From Bacillus australimaris (GTDB lineage: Bacteria > Bacillota > Bacilli > Bacillales > Bacillaceae): a stretch of DNA of 64,000 nt. The stretch is taken from NCBI RefSeq assembly GCF_001307105.1, contig NZ_LGYN01000012.1, forward strand, positions 434,001 through 498,000. The letters run 5' to 3'. Shown in pieces: positions 1 to 8,966 of the stretch (the first letter of the stretch is position 1; every line of letters starts with the position of its first letter). The notes beneath the pieces were generated by a model, which saw only the letters and a program-made list of their open reading frames with translations, made no database searches and was not told the DNA's origin. A program made the position numbers and the translations under genes.

Positions 1-74
1 AAGAAGGCGAACTTATTTATTTAGAAAAGGACATTGGTCCGATAAAGGAGACAGATGAATGGCACAACGAGTAA
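1..74 (+). CDS. 3' end of a YvyE/YigZ-family (IMPACT/UPF0029) gene, partial
   Basis: The reading frame that starts at base 3 is open from the window edge to a TAA at 72-74 and encodes about 23 residues including EGELIYLEKDIG. It overlaps the start of the next gene by 16 bases. In B. subtilis yvyE lies directly upstream of yvhJ (tagV), and the acidic, hydrophobic tail fits the end of that small cytosolic protein family. The fragment is too short for a firm family call, so this rests mainly on synteny and on the close spacing to tagV. Another frame could be the real one. Confidence 0.4.
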   Translation, partial: EGELIYLEKDIGPIKETDEWHNE

Positions 75-1150
75 AAGTGCGTGTACGAAAGAAAAAGAGT
101 AAAAAGAAGAAAATTTTCAAACGTATTCTGGTCTTATTTTTGCTTCTTATCATCTGCATGGGCGGATTTGCGGTATATAAAATCGTCAATACACTTCAGG
201 CTGCTGACAAAACATATGATGAACTGAACCGCGGGGAGAAATCGAAGCTGCGTGATGCCGTCGTTGATATTAAGAAAAAGCCTTTCTCCGTTTTATTTGT
301 CGGAATTGAGGATTACGCCACAAATGGTGATCATGGCCGTTCAGATTCACTCATTGTCGCAACAATTAACCCGCAAGACAAAACGATGAAGATGGTTAGT
401 ATCCCTCGTGACACACGTGTACAGCTTGCAGGTGACACAACAGGAAATAAAGAAAAGATCAATGCTGCATATGCTAAAGGCGGAAAAGATGAAACGATTG
501 AAACTGTCGAACAATTCTTGCATATTCCAATCGATAAATATGCCACAGTAGATTTTGATGGCTTCAAGGATGTCATTGATGAAATGGGCGGAATTGATAT
601 CGATGTCCCATTTGACTTCAATGAAAAAAGTGATGTTAAAAAATCGAAAAAGATTTACTTTAAAAAAGGCGATATGCATTTAAACGGGGAAGAAGCACTT
701 GCTTACGCGCGGATGAGAAAACAAGACCCTCGCGGTGATTTTGGACGTAACGATCGTCAGAAACAAATTTTACGAGCAATGATTGATCAAATGGCGAAGC
801 CAAATAACATTGCGAACGTGGATAATATCGCAAAAGAAGTCAGTGATCACATTTCGACCAATTTCCGTATTACAGAAGGGCTTGCTCTTCAGCAAATCTA
901 CGGAGGATTTAAAGGAGACGACACAGAAACACTCTCTATAAAAGGAACAGATCTTTATTTAGGGCCAAATCGAACGTATTACTTTGAGCCAGATCCAACC
1001 AATTTAGCTAACGTACAAAATGAATTACGGACGCATTTAAAGCTTCCTTCTGAATCTTCGACTGAGACAGATTCACAAACCAATTCAACGTCTGGTGAAA
1101 CAGGAACGTCTGATACTTCGACTTCTCCTGCAACTTCATCAGGACAATAA
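59..1150 (+). CDS. tagV: LCP-family wall teichoic acid ligase TagV
   Basis: LytR-CpsA-Psr enzyme, 363 residues, that transfers undecaprenyl-linked teichoic acid or related polymers to peptidoglycan outside the membrane. A very basic cytoplasmic start (KKKSKKKK) is followed by one membrane segment at about 22-42. The LCP domain runs from about 75 to 310, with FSVLFVGIED, GRSDSLIVATIN and SIPRDTR. The conserved Asp and Arg residues bind the pyrophosphate-lipid substrate in this family. The C-terminus is a Ser/Thr-rich tail of about 35 residues. The start has AAGGAG eight bases upstream. It converges on tagO over a shared terminator, the arrangement of yvhJ-tagO in B. subtilis, so TagV is the best of the three paralogue names. 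TagU and TagT are also in this window. Confidence 0.88.
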   Translation: MAQRVKVRVRKKKSKKKKIFKRILVLFLLLIICMGGFAVYKIVNTLQAADKTYDELNRGEKSKLRDAVVDIKKKPFSVLFVGIEDYATNGDHGRSDSLIVATINPQDKTMKMVSIPRDTRVQLAGDTTGNKEKINAAYAKGGKDETIETVEQFLHIPIDKYATVDFDGFKDVIDEMGGIDIDVPFDFNEKSDVKKSKKIYFKKGDMHLNGEEALAYARMRKQDPRGDFGRNDRQKQILRAMIDQMAKPNNIANVDNIAKEVSDHISTNFRITEGLALQQIYGGFKGDDTETLSIKGTDLYLGPNRTYYFEPDPTNLANVQNELRTHLKLPSESSTETDSQTNSTSGETGTSDTSTSPATSSGQ

Positions 1151-1187
1151 AAAAACAGCCCTGTTCCTAGGAACGGGCTGTTTTTTT
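1151..1187. terminator. bidirectional terminator between tagV and tagO
   Basis: The arms CAGCCC(T)GTTCC and GGAACGGGCTG form a strong hairpin with one bulged base. It has an A run on the left and a T run on the right, so it can end transcription from both convergent genes. It begins one base after the tagV stop codon and overlaps the tagO stop. Confidence 0.9.
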
Positions 1188-2253
1188 ATTGTCTTTTGAC
1201 CATTCGTTTATAAAATTTCGTAAATGGTTTGAACTCTTCATTTACCAAACCTGTGACTTCCGCAATCACTTGCATGAACATCACCAGTAAAAAGATAATG
1301 ATCAGTGATAACCAAATAGTAGCGCTTGTGAGCAAAATCGCACTTAAGCTAAAGACTAAACCAATCATGTAAATCACGATGACAGCCATGCGATGGGACA
1401 AACCAAAGGCCATCAATCTATGATGAATATGAGATTTGTCGGGCGCTGAAATCGGCTGTTTGTTTAATATTCGTCTAATGATGGCAAAGGTGGTATCGAA
1501 AATAGGAACACCTAAGATGATCACTGGGACAACAACACTAAACAAAGTGACACTTTTGTATAATCCTAAAAGAGACAGCACCGAGATCATATAGCCTAAA
1601 AACAGTGAGCCGGTATCCCCCATAAAAATCTTCGCCGGATGAAAATTGTAAAAGAGAAAGCCGATGGTACTGCCAATGACAACAAGCGATAAAGAAAGAA
1701 TCAGAATTTTATCAGCAGAAAATGCCATCACGGCTATCGTTGATAAACCGATGACAGAAATACCGGCAGCCAGTCCATCAAGACCGTCAATTAAATTAAT
1801 GGCATTTGTGATTCCGACAATCCATAACACAGTTAGGGGATATGCCATCCAGCCTAACTCAATTCGATCTGTCAAAAAAGGAACAGAGAAAAAGTCCATT
1901 TTTAAACCCGTGCTTACAATCAAACAAGCAACAAGGACTTGTACGAGAAATTTAAATTTTGCACTTAAATTATATTTATCATCAAATATACCTAGAATGA
2001 CGATGAGTACGGCGCCAACTGAAATTGCTGTAATTTTATTATGTAGAAACAGCCCACCTGCTAATGCTCCAGCCGCTACCCCAATAAAAATTGCCAAACC
2101 GCCCATTCGAGGCATTACTTTATCATGAACTTTTCGTTTATTCGGCTGGTCCACTGCACCAATCTTAATTGCAAACTTTTTGACGATTGGTGTCACAATT
2201 AAAACTGTAGCCAGAGAGACAAAAAACGCTAATAAGGCGCGTTCGTAATCCAT
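1186..2253 (-). CDS. tagO: UDP-GlcNAc:undecaprenyl-phosphate GlcNAc-1-phosphate transferase TagO
   Basis: First committed step of wall teichoic acid and probably teichuronic acid synthesis: GlcNAc-1-phosphate goes from UDP-GlcNAc to undecaprenyl phosphate at the inner face of the membrane. The 355 residues form about ten hydrophobic segments typical of the MraY/WecA/TagO family. Visible motifs are the Asp-rich GIFDDKYNL loop, NAINLIDGLDGLAAG, the MGDTGSLFLG loop and the basic SHIHHRL loop. Length and order match B. subtilis TagO. The start is ATG with AAGGAG at good spacing. The gene stands alone, with its own promoter and a terminator shared with tagV. Confidence 0.96.
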   Translation of the reverse strand: MDYERALLAFFVSLATVLIVTPIVKKFAIKIGAVDQPNKRKVHDKVMPRMGGLAIFIGVAAGALAGGLFLHNKITAISVGAVLIVILGIFDDKYNLSAKFKFLVQVLVACLIVSTGLKMDFFSVPFLTDRIELGWMAYPLTVLWIVGITNAINLIDGLDGLAAGISVIGLSTIAVMAFSADKILILSLSLVVIGSTIGFLFYNFHPAKIFMGDTGSLFLGYMISVLSLLGLYKSVTLFSVVVPVIILGVPIFDTTFAIIRRILNKQPISAPDKSHIHHRLMAFGLSHRMAVIVIYMIGLVFSLSAILLTSATIWLSLIIIFLLVMFMQVIAEVTGLVNEEFKPFTKFYKRMVKRQ

Positions 2254-2308
2254 AGGTCAGTCTCCTTCTAAATTGAAATCTGTATTTTGTATATTGGCCG
2301 CTCTTTCC

Positions 2309-2338
2309 ATTATACAATTGAATAGAGGATGATCACAA
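2309..2338 (-). promoter_or_regulatory. putative sigma-A promoter of tagO
   Basis: On the minus strand TTGTGA (2333-2338) and a perfect TATAAT (2309-2314) are separated by 18 bases. They lie about 55 bases upstream of the tagO start. No other candidate -10 as good lies in this gap. Confidence 0.6.
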
Positions 2339-2364
2339 GCTCCCCCTGTGAAGAAGAAACAAAT

Positions 2365-2398
2365 AAAAACGCACAATCCTTGATGAATTATGCGTTTT
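2365..2398 (-). terminator. terminator at the end of the tua operon
   Basis: On the minus strand the arms AAAACGCA and TGCGTTTT flank a loop of about 17 bases, followed by a TTTTTATTTG tract. The hairpin includes the last codons and stop of tuaH. Confidence 0.7.
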
Positions 2399-3587
2399 CT
2401 TTAATATTCGTTAGTTCCACCATGTTTGTGAACAGCGCGTGCCAATCTTTTTTCTTCGCACGGCTTTGTCTAAGATGTCTATAGGTCATGTCGTCTTTTT
2501 TGCTGATCACGTTTTGGCAGGCTTCTACGAAGAGCGCAGGATCTTCGCCCTCTAAATATTCATACACATCATTCTCTTTTAGCCTTTCCGTTGACGGAAG
2601 ATTTAAACCGACAACCGGTATTCCGGCGGCTAAAAATTCATATAGTTTGAGCGGGAACACAGCTTGATTGTAAGGAGATTGTTTGTATGGCATCATGCCT
2701 ACATCAATTAGCTTCATGTACGCAGGCACTTCTTCTGGTGCAACAGCACCTGTCCAAATCACATTCGGCAGTTTGAGTGCATGCTGAAAAGATGGATCAC
2801 CATTTGTTCCATCAGGACCAACAAATAAAAATGTCCAATCAGGCTGCATGCGAGCAGCTTCAGCTATCATGTCAAAATCGAGCTTTGGCTTGATGCCTCC
2901 AATAAAACCAAGAACGGTTCCATCTCTTCCTTTCAGCACCTCCTCTTTACATGGAAGATTGCTTTTCGCAAATACATCATATTCTACGCCATTTTCCACC
3001 GTAAACACATCTTTCGGTTCACCCATGAGACGTTTTTTGATCTGATCGTGTAAGTATTGTGAAGAGCATGTAATGCTGTGTGCGTATTTGATGATTCGAT
3101 TTTCCGCTTTGACAATGACACGCTGCCTCATGTAAGAAAGCATGTTATTTTTGCCGCTTATCGGCTCTCCCCACAGGTCACTGCAATCATAGACGATATG
3201 TTTCCATTCAAATAAAGAAGATAAGAGCGGAAAGCCAGGAAACGTATACCATAAGCAAACTGCGATCCCCTTCTTTTCCTCCTGCCGCAAATGCTCAAGA
3301 AGAGGGGATAATTTATGAATATAGAACATGTCTTGATATCGGCCAAAGCGAAAAAATTTGCTCTTGAGCACATCAGGAATGGTCAATTGCTTCATCCGAT
3401 CGGTTATGGGCTGAAAGGGAGCTGAATGACGGGTTGCAGATGGGCATACCCAGATGACCTCTTTCGTTTCTGGATCAGATGCTAGAAATTCCGCCAGTCG
3501 ATGCCGTCTGTACCTCAGGCCGTCCTGTCCCCATTCTCCCGTCGCTACGATAACATGTATGATCGAGTCTGCTTTCACCTTTATCAC
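2388..3587 (-). CDS. tuaH: teichuronic acid glycosyltransferase TuaH
   Basis: GT-B glycosyltransferase of about 399 residues, last gene of the tua operon. It probably adds one of the sugars of the teichuronic acid repeat on the lipid carrier at the cytoplasmic face. The C-terminal half has a donor-binding domain with LGFIGGIKPKLDFDMI, the segment VPAYMKLIDVGMMPY, and the acidic patch PLKLYEFLAAGIPVV typical of family 4-type enzymes. The N-terminal half has no membrane span. Length and position match B. subtilis TuaH (397 residues). The start is GTG at 3587; a second GTG nine bases further in also has a good AAGGTG site. The exact sugar cannot be read from the sequence. Confidence 0.85.
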   Translation of the reverse strand: MIKVKADSIIHVIVATGEWGQDGLRYRRHRLAEFLASDPETKEVIWVCPSATRHSAPFQPITDRMKQLTIPDVLKSKFFRFGRYQDMFYIHKLSPLLEHLRQEEKKGIAVCLWYTFPGFPLLSSLFEWKHIVYDCSDLWGEPISGKNNMLSYMRQRVIVKAENRIIKYAHSITCSSQYLHDQIKKRLMGEPKDVFTVENGVEYDVFAKSNLPCKEEVLKGRDGTVLGFIGGIKPKLDFDMIAEAARMQPDWTFLFVGPDGTNGDPSFQHALKLPNVIWTGAVAPEEVPAYMKLIDVGMMPYKQSPYNQAVFPLKLYEFLAAGIPVVGLNLPSTERLKENDVYEYLEGEDPALFVEACQNVISKKDDMTYRHLRQSRAKKKDWHALFTNMVELTNIKENA

Positions 3588-3603
3588 CTTTTTTCCCTTT
3601 TGT

Positions 3604-4359
3604 TTATAAGCGCTTCTTCACCGCATTTGTCGCATAGTGCATAAAACACCAAGATGCTTTGACAAAATGAAGCTGCTCAATTTCTCTGTAGACGAACCAC
3701 GTTTTTTTCGCTGCTTTCCACTTGTTACTGGAGATTGAGTTTCCCACGATGCGGTATTCACTAAGCGGTTCACTCATACCATAGGCTGTAAATCCTTTCT
3801 TTAAAATTGACAGCCACGTAGCTAAATCCTGTCTTGTGCGGATGTTCGGCATTTCCACATGTCCTACCTTGTGAAGATCAAGCATCACTGTCAAACAGCC
3901 GATAATGGTATTTTTCAAGGCTTCATTATAGGTTAATCTCGCTGGTGCAGTGACGGTTTTTTCTAGCGGTTCTCCATTTTCTGCGATGATGTCATATGCC
4001 GTAAAAGTAAAGGCATAATCATTTGTCAGCATGAAGTCTACCTGTTTTTCAAGCTTCGTTTCTTTCCATTTATCATCGCTGTCTAAAAAAGCGATAAAGC
4101 GGCCTTTTGCCTGTTTGATGGCTTCGTTTCTAGCAATGGCGGCTCCCCCATTTTGCTCTAAATAAATGACATTGATTCGGTCGTCCACTTGACTTACATC
4201 CTCAAGCAGCTTCCTTGTCCCATCTGTTGAACAATCATCTGCGATGATCAACTCCCAATTAGAATAGGTTTGGGCAAGGACGGAATGAACTGTATCCGTT
4301 AAATAACGTTCCGCATTATACGCCGGTGTAATGATTGATACTAACGGTTGCTTGTTCAC
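3604..4359 (-). CDS. tuaG: teichuronic acid family 2 glycosyltransferase TuaG
   Basis: GT-A (family 2) glycosyltransferase, 251 residues. The nucleotide-sugar fold is clear: VSIITPAYNAERYL at the N-terminus, IIADDCSTDGT near 40, then the metal-binding FLDSDDKW near 95. It should add one sugar, GlcA or a hexosamine, to the teichuronic acid chain in the cytosol. It starts with GTG, with GGAG ten bases upstream, and lies 17 bases before tuaH and 23 bases after tuaF, as expected for one transcript. Length agrees with B. subtilis TuaG (252 residues). Confidence 0.88.
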   Translation of the reverse strand: MNKQPLVSIITPAYNAERYLTDTVHSVLAQTYSNWELIIADDCSTDGTRKLLEDVSQVDDRINVIYLEQNGGAAIARNEAIKQAKGRFIAFLDSDDKWKETKLEKQVDFMLTNDYAFTFTAYDIIAENGEPLEKTVTAPARLTYNEALKNTIIGCLTVMLDLHKVGHVEMPNIRTRQDLATWLSILKKGFTAYGMSEPLSEYRIVGNSISSNKWKAAKKTWFVYREIEQLHFVKASWCFMHYATNAVKKRL

Positions 4360-4382
4360 TAAGACTCATCTCCAGTTCATCA

Positions 4383-5060
4383 TTAAGATTCTTTGAACAC
4401 TTCGGGTAAAACCACAAACATGAGCGAGATACTAAAGCCAATGACAAGTCCAAGCAGTGCCCGCTTTTTCGCTGACATCCCTTTATTGCCTTCATCCAAA
4501 ACCTGGGCGGGATCAACAATCTTCGCCTGCTTCATTCCGAGCTTTGTCGACTCCAATTCATATAAAAATCGTTCTTTATCTACTTTGGAATCATTGCTGA
4601 CAGATTCGTTTTCAAGAGCAGCTAATCTACTTTCAATCACTTGCTGCCTTTTTGTAAATAATGTTTTGTCTTGCTTCAGAAATGTATCTGACACCTGCTT
4701 CACGACAGCTAAAGCATGATCCTTATCGGCATCAGTGAAAGACAGCTGTAATTGTGTATCTGATTGATTGGTGAGGATGAGACGGTTTTTCACATCCTGC
4801 CTTTCTTCTTCCTTGACATCACTGAGTGCTTCATTCAGAAATGCATCACTTTTTAATAGAGATGTCACTTCTGCCATATTGTTATACACCCCGTCATCAT
4901 ATTTACCAAGCGTGAGGGTAACAGCAGCTGTGTAACTAGACTGATGCGCTGTCCCTTTGGCAAAAAAGAAACCAAAAGCGCCTAATACAATAGGCAGCAG
5001 TACAAGCCATACGATATATTTTTTGATTCGCTTCCCTATTCTAGATATGAAACCAGACAT
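4383..5060 (-). CDS. tuaF: TuaF, Wzz-like membrane protein of teichuronic acid synthesis
   Basis: 225-residue membrane protein of the polysaccharide co-polymerase (chain-length determinant) type. It has a hydrophobic segment near residues 14-35, a long soluble part facing outside with predicted helices (KRQQVIESRLAALENES), and a second membrane segment at about 198-220 (ALLGLVIGFSISLMFVVLP). The ATG at 5060 is chosen because GGGAG lies seven bases upstream and the length then matches B. subtilis TuaF (226). An in-frame ATG at 5066 is too close to the ribosome site. It probably controls polymer length or assists TuaE; this is inferred from fold and position. Confidence 0.85.
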   Translation of the reverse strand: MSGFISRIGKRIKKYIVWLVLLPIVLGAFGFFFAKGTAHQSSYTAAVTLTLGKYDDGVYNNMAEVTSLLKSDAFLNEALSDVKEEERQDVKNRLILTNQSDTQLQLSFTDADKDHALAVVKQVSDTFLKQDKTLFTKRQQVIESRLAALENESVSNDSKVDKERFLYELESTKLGMKQAKIVDPAQVLDEGNKGMSAKKRALLGLVIGFSISLMFVVLPEVFKES

Positions 5061-5133
5061 GTTCATTCTCCCAACATTGACGTATTTGCTTTTTTCACAA
5101 GTGTAGCCATACAAGCCCAGCATCACACACGGT

Positions 5134-6591
5134 TCACCAAGTCTTACATCGTTGTTTGTTTTTCAGCATATTCACCGCTGCGATCACCAGTCCTAAAAAG
5201 ACCCAGTGGAAATATAAATTCGAGACAGAACTAGGACTGATACTTGAAACGAGAAAGCTCAGCATGGCAGCAAACAAACCTTCAATGATCATTTTTGCTG
5301 ATCGAGTGTCAGCCCATTGGTATTGTTTGTACAGTGTGAACATGAGATAAGCGTAGATTGAGATGTAGCCCAGCATGACCGCAAATCCAAAATTCGTCAT
5401 CACTTCCAGAAGCCAATTGTGCACCTCAACGACTTGATCTGTATCAAAGATCGAAAAGTGGGCCAAATAGTAAGACACATTACCCGCTCCGACCCCAAAC
5501 CCGTATGAATTCGTAAAGAAATGCCAGGCATTTTTGATCAAATTCGCTCTCGCGATGTTGGATGGGAGTGGTTCACTAAAAGAATGAGCGACCTGAGAAG
5601 CGAGAAACAGGTCATAAAAGACCGAATATATCTTGGCTGAAAAAACAGCGATACAGATGACACCAAGTCCTCCCGCTGCGATGAGTGACCACTTTTTGAG
5701 AAAACGGGGCATCAGCAGCCACACATAGATTGCCACCCCTGCAAATATGCCAAGTAAGCTGGCGCGGGATTCTGTTAATAAAATGAGATACAGTGCTGCG
5801 ATTGCGCCTAATAATCCAAAGGCTTTGATATAACCATTTTTCATTTGCCGCATGCACGCTACATATAAGAAAAAGCTAATGGATAAAAACGTCGCAAAGT
5901 CATTTTGATTAAAAAAGACAGCTGTAGGATAGTGCTGTTTATACGCCGGCCCAAGGTACAATGAGGTATTCGGCAAATGGTTCAAAGTAAAGTGATTATA
6001 AAATCCTATCCCCATGACAAATACGGTCATGACCAGCCAAATACTATAAAAGGTGACCACTTGATCGATGCGCTGAATGTACATGACCACAAGAAAGATA
6101 AACCCCATCCCCATTGCAAGCAGGGACATATACTTGAGGCCATCTGTGACCGAATGAGCCCACAGCAGTGAAATGAGCCCGTAAAGAAACCATGCAGCGA
6201 AAAATCCAAGAATCCCTTTTACACGGATTTGCTGCCACTGCGATATGTACGTCCCCTTATCTCTCATCCGCCATATGAATAAAACAAAGGCGACAATGAG
6301 CATGATACGATAGAGAAAAAGACTAAAGAACCCGGCACTTATTGAAAAGAACGCGTTGTTGAGAAAGGTCAATGCAATCAAAAGGTAGATGACTGACATG
6401 AACACTTGCTCACCGTTCATGTATAGTTTTATCAACACGAGAAAAGCCGTCAGGACCAAAAGCAAGACCGGAATGGCGACCATCTTCTTTAACCCGGCGG
6501 GCTGCACAGACGCCATTTGCATCAGCCCTAGTCCTGCTGCAAACAATATACATCCGATCATGATTTGCCATGCTGTTTGTTTCACACTCAT
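5134..6591 (-). CDS. tuaE: TuaE, teichuronic acid polymerase-like membrane protein
   Basis: Very hydrophobic protein of 485 residues with about 12 membrane segments and a large outside loop, the pattern of Wzy/O-antigen ligase proteins. The loop carries the conserved-looking NIARANLIKNAWHFF and VGAGNVSYYL, followed by VEVHNWLLEVMTNFG, where the His fits the ligase motif. It is expected to join lipid-linked repeats outside the membrane. The start at 6591 has AGGAGG nine bases upstream; an ATG six bases further upstream is only three bases from that site. It sits directly after the epimerase gene in the tua operon. Confidence 0.85.
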   Translation of the reverse strand: MSVKQTAWQIMIGCILFAAGLGLMQMASVQPAGLKKMVAIPVLLLVLTAFLVLIKLYMNGEQVFMSVIYLLIALTFLNNAFFSISAGFFSLFLYRIMLIVAFVLFIWRMRDKGTYISQWQQIRVKGILGFFAAWFLYGLISLLWAHSVTDGLKYMSLLAMGMGFIFLVVMYIQRIDQVVTFYSIWLVMTVFVMGIGFYNHFTLNHLPNTSLYLGPAYKQHYPTAVFFNQNDFATFLSISFFLYVACMRQMKNGYIKAFGLLGAIAALYLILLTESRASLLGIFAGVAIYVWLLMPRFLKKWSLIAAGGLGVICIAVFSAKIYSVFYDLFLASQVAHSFSEPLPSNIARANLIKNAWHFFTNSYGFGVGAGNVSYYLAHFSIFDTDQVVEVHNWLLEVMTNFGFAVMLGYISIYAYLMFTLYKQYQWADTRSAKMIIEGLFAAMLSFLVSSISPSSVSNLYFHWVFLGLVIAAVNMLKNKQRCKTW

Positions 6592-6630
6592 ACCCATTTT
6601 CCTCCTAAGCAACCCATCCGATTTGAGGGA

Positions 6631-7560
6631 TTAAGCCTTGACTTCCTGTTTATAGTAGGAAATGGTACGAGCCAAACCTTCCTGTAAACTCACAACAGGC
6701 TCCCATGCTAAGACTTGTTTTGTTTCCTCGTTTGCCAATGTACTATGCACGATATCTCCTGCACGCTGCGGCTTGTAAATCGGTTCAAGCTGTGATCCCG
6801 TTACCTGCTTCATCGTTTGAAACAGTTCATTGACAGTGATGGAATCACCACACGAGATGTTTAAACAAACGTTTGATTGGGCTGTTAAAGCTGCAACATT
6901 CGCTGCTGCTAAATCACCCACATAGATGAAATCTCTTGTTTGTTCCCCGTCTCCAAAGATAAAAGGCGCCTCATGCTTTGCAAACTTATCCGAGAAAATA
7001 GAGACAACACCGCCTTCGCCAAGTGCGTCTTGGCGCGGACCATATACATTGCTGTACCGCAAAATACAATAGTCCACATCATAGAGTGATTTTGCTATTT
7101 CTAAATATCGTTCTACTGTCAGTTTCGCTAAGCCGTAAGGTGAGCCGGGCTTCAGCCTATGAGCGGTGTCCACTGGCAGATACACTGGGTCTCCATAAAC
7201 AGCTGCCGATGAGGCAAAGACCACTTTCTCCACTCCTGCTTCGGCCGCTGCTTTCATGACGTGCAGAGACCCTTTTATATTCACCTCTTCGTCATAAACG
7301 AAATTCTGAACTGAAATGGCTACGCTCACTTGTGCTGCTAGGTGAATAATATAATCTGGTGCGATTTGTTTAATCAAATCAACCGATGCTGGCTTTGTGA
7401 TATCTGCCTCAATGCATTGAATAGAAAGATGGGCAATATTTTCACGAGATCCAGTTGAAAAATTATCAAGAATGATGGGCTCATAGCCTTTTTCTAGCAA
7501 AGCTTCTACCGTATGCGACCCAATAAAACCGCTTCCCCCAGTAACCAATACTTTCTTCAT
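6631..7560 (-). CDS. NAD-dependent UDP-sugar 4-epimerase (GalE-like) within the tua operon
   Basis: Short-chain dehydrogenase/epimerase of 309 residues. The NAD site is VLVTGGSGFIGSH at the N-terminus. The catalytic set is SSAAVYG with YGLAK about 26 residues later, and a substrate segment VYGPRQ follows. These are features of UDP-Glc/UDP-GlcNAc 4-epimerases and of UDP-glucuronate epimerases. The start at 7560 has GGGGGAA upstream and begins exactly at MKKVLVTGG. It lies 14 bases after tuaD and 39 before tuaE. B. subtilis 168, as I recall its tuaABCDEFGH order, has no gene here. A likely job is to supply UDP-GalNAc, UDP-Gal or UDP-GalA for the polymer. Substrate is not decided by sequence. 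Confidence 0.8.
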   Translation of the reverse strand: MKKVLVTGGSGFIGSHTVEALLEKGYEPIILDNFSTGSRENIAHLSIQCIEADITKPASVDLIKQIAPDYIIHLAAQVSVAISVQNFVYDEEVNIKGSLHVMKAAAEAGVEKVVFASSAAVYGDPVYLPVDTAHRLKPGSPYGLAKLTVERYLEIAKSLYDVDYCILRYSNVYGPRQDALGEGGVVSIFSDKFAKHEAPFIFGDGEQTRDFIYVGDLAAANVAALTAQSNVCLNISCGDSITVNELFQTMKQVTGSQLEPIYKPQRAGDIVHSTLANEETKQVLAWEPVVSLQEGLARTISYYKQEVKA

Positions 7561-7574
7561 CCAAGTTCCCCCTG

Positions 7575-8912
7575 TTATTGTGCCTTCGATACCAATTCTG
7601 CTTCCCATACGCCCGGGCGGCCGATAGACTGGTAAATAAATCCTCTCTCTTTCATTTCTGCTGGATCAAACAAATTCCTTCCATCAATTACAATCGGTGA
7701 ACGAAGCAGCTGCTTGATCTGATCTTTATCCATCTTCTGTACGTCATCCCATTCTGTTAGGACAAGACAAGCATCCGTATCTTTGACTGTTTCATACAGG
7801 TCATTGCTGAAGACCGCCTGAGGACCAAGCTCCCGTTCTGCTTCCACATAAGCAATCGGATCATAAGCTTTCACAAAAGCTCCCAGCTCTCTCAGCATCG
7901 GAATAATATCTAATGCAGGTGCGGAACGCATATCATTCGTATTCGGTTTGAATGCGAGACCTAAGACGGAAATGGTTTTCCCTTTAATATCACCGAACAC
8001 GCTCATCAATTTACTGACAAGATGGGCTCTTTGGTGGTTGTTCGTTTCAATGACAGATTCGATCAGCTTAAATCGGTAGCCGGCAGTTTCAGCAATTTTG
8101 AGAAGAGCCATCGTGTCCTTCGGAAAACAAGAGCCCCCAAATCCAATGCCTGCTTTTAAAAATTTATGCCCGATCCGGCTGTCTAATCCAACTCCTTCAC
8201 TGACTTTTTCAACGTCAGCTCCTACCCGCTCACAAATATTTGCAATGTCATTGATAAATGAGATTTTTGTGGCAAGCATGGCATTTGCAGCATACTTAAT
8301 CATTTCAGCACTTTCTAAGTTGGTCTCCACCACCTCTGTTTGAAACGGATCATGCAATCTTTTGATGATGGCTGAGGCATGAGTGCTTGTCGCTCCAATG
8401 ACCGCCCGCTCCATGTTCATCGTGTCTTGAATCGCCGATCCTTCTCTGAGAAACTCTGGATTAGATACGACGTCAAAAGGATATTTACTGCGCGATGCCT
8501 TTTCAACAATGGCTTGAACGAGCCGGCCTGTTCCAACGGGCACTGTGCTTTTATTGACGATGATTTTATAACCATTCAGGTGTTCACCAATCGTTTGAGC
8601 AACAGCTTTCACATACGTTAAATCTGCTTCCCCCTGTGGTGTCATTGGTGTCCCTACGGCAATATAGATAATCTCTGATTCCCGGATGGCGGCAGGAATA
8701 TTGGTTGTAAAAAACAGTTTTCCTTCTTCCGTATTTTTTTCAATCAATTCCTTTAAACCTGGTTCATAAATAGGAACGACACCGCTTTTTAAGCTGTTGA
8801 TTTTTGATTCATCAATGTCACAGCAGATGACACGATTTCCGATATCAGCAAAACAAGTACCCGATACTAACCCGACATACCCTGTTCCAATCACAGCAAT
8901 TTTCTTCAACAT
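7575..8912 (-). CDS. tuaD: UDP-glucose 6-dehydrogenase TuaD
   Basis: Makes UDP-glucuronate from UDP-glucose with two NAD+ in the cytosol, the precursor of the uronic acid in teichuronic acid. The N-terminal NAD site is IAVIGTGYVGLVSG. SNPEFLREGSA lies near 150. The catalytic cysteine lies in GFGGSCFPKD near 260, and the second nucleotide domain has SVLGLAFKPNTNDMRSAP near 320. It has 445 residues, slightly shorter than B. subtilis TuaD (461) at the C-terminus. The start has GAGAGG seven bases upstream. GtaB, encoded further along in this window, supplies the UDP-glucose. Confidence 0.95.
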   Translation of the reverse strand: MLKKIAVIGTGYVGLVSGTCFADIGNRVICCDIDESKINSLKSGVVPIYEPGLKELIEKNTEEGKLFFTTNIPAAIRESEIIYIAVGTPMTPQGEADLTYVKAVAQTIGEHLNGYKIIVNKSTVPVGTGRLVQAIVEKASRSKYPFDVVSNPEFLREGSAIQDTMNMERAVIGATSTHASAIIKRLHDPFQTEVVETNLESAEMIKYAANAMLATKISFINDIANICERVGADVEKVSEGVGLDSRIGHKFLKAGIGFGGSCFPKDTMALLKIAETAGYRFKLIESVIETNNHQRAHLVSKLMSVFGDIKGKTISVLGLAFKPNTNDMRSAPALDIIPMLRELGAFVKAYDPIAYVEAERELGPQAVFSNDLYETVKDTDACLVLTEWDDVQKMDKDQIKQLLRSPIVIDGRNLFDPAEMKERGFIYQSIGRPGVWEAELVSKAQ

Positions 8913-8966
8913 TTTTCATCCTCTCAGTAAAAGCATATTGTCCGTTCCAAGCTGTTTATCTATCTA

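Noticed and set aside
331..679. Two overlapping open frames antisense to tagV
   Set aside because: They lie wholly inside the strongly conserved LCP coding region, have no ribosome site and have unlikely compositions. They are shadows of tagV.
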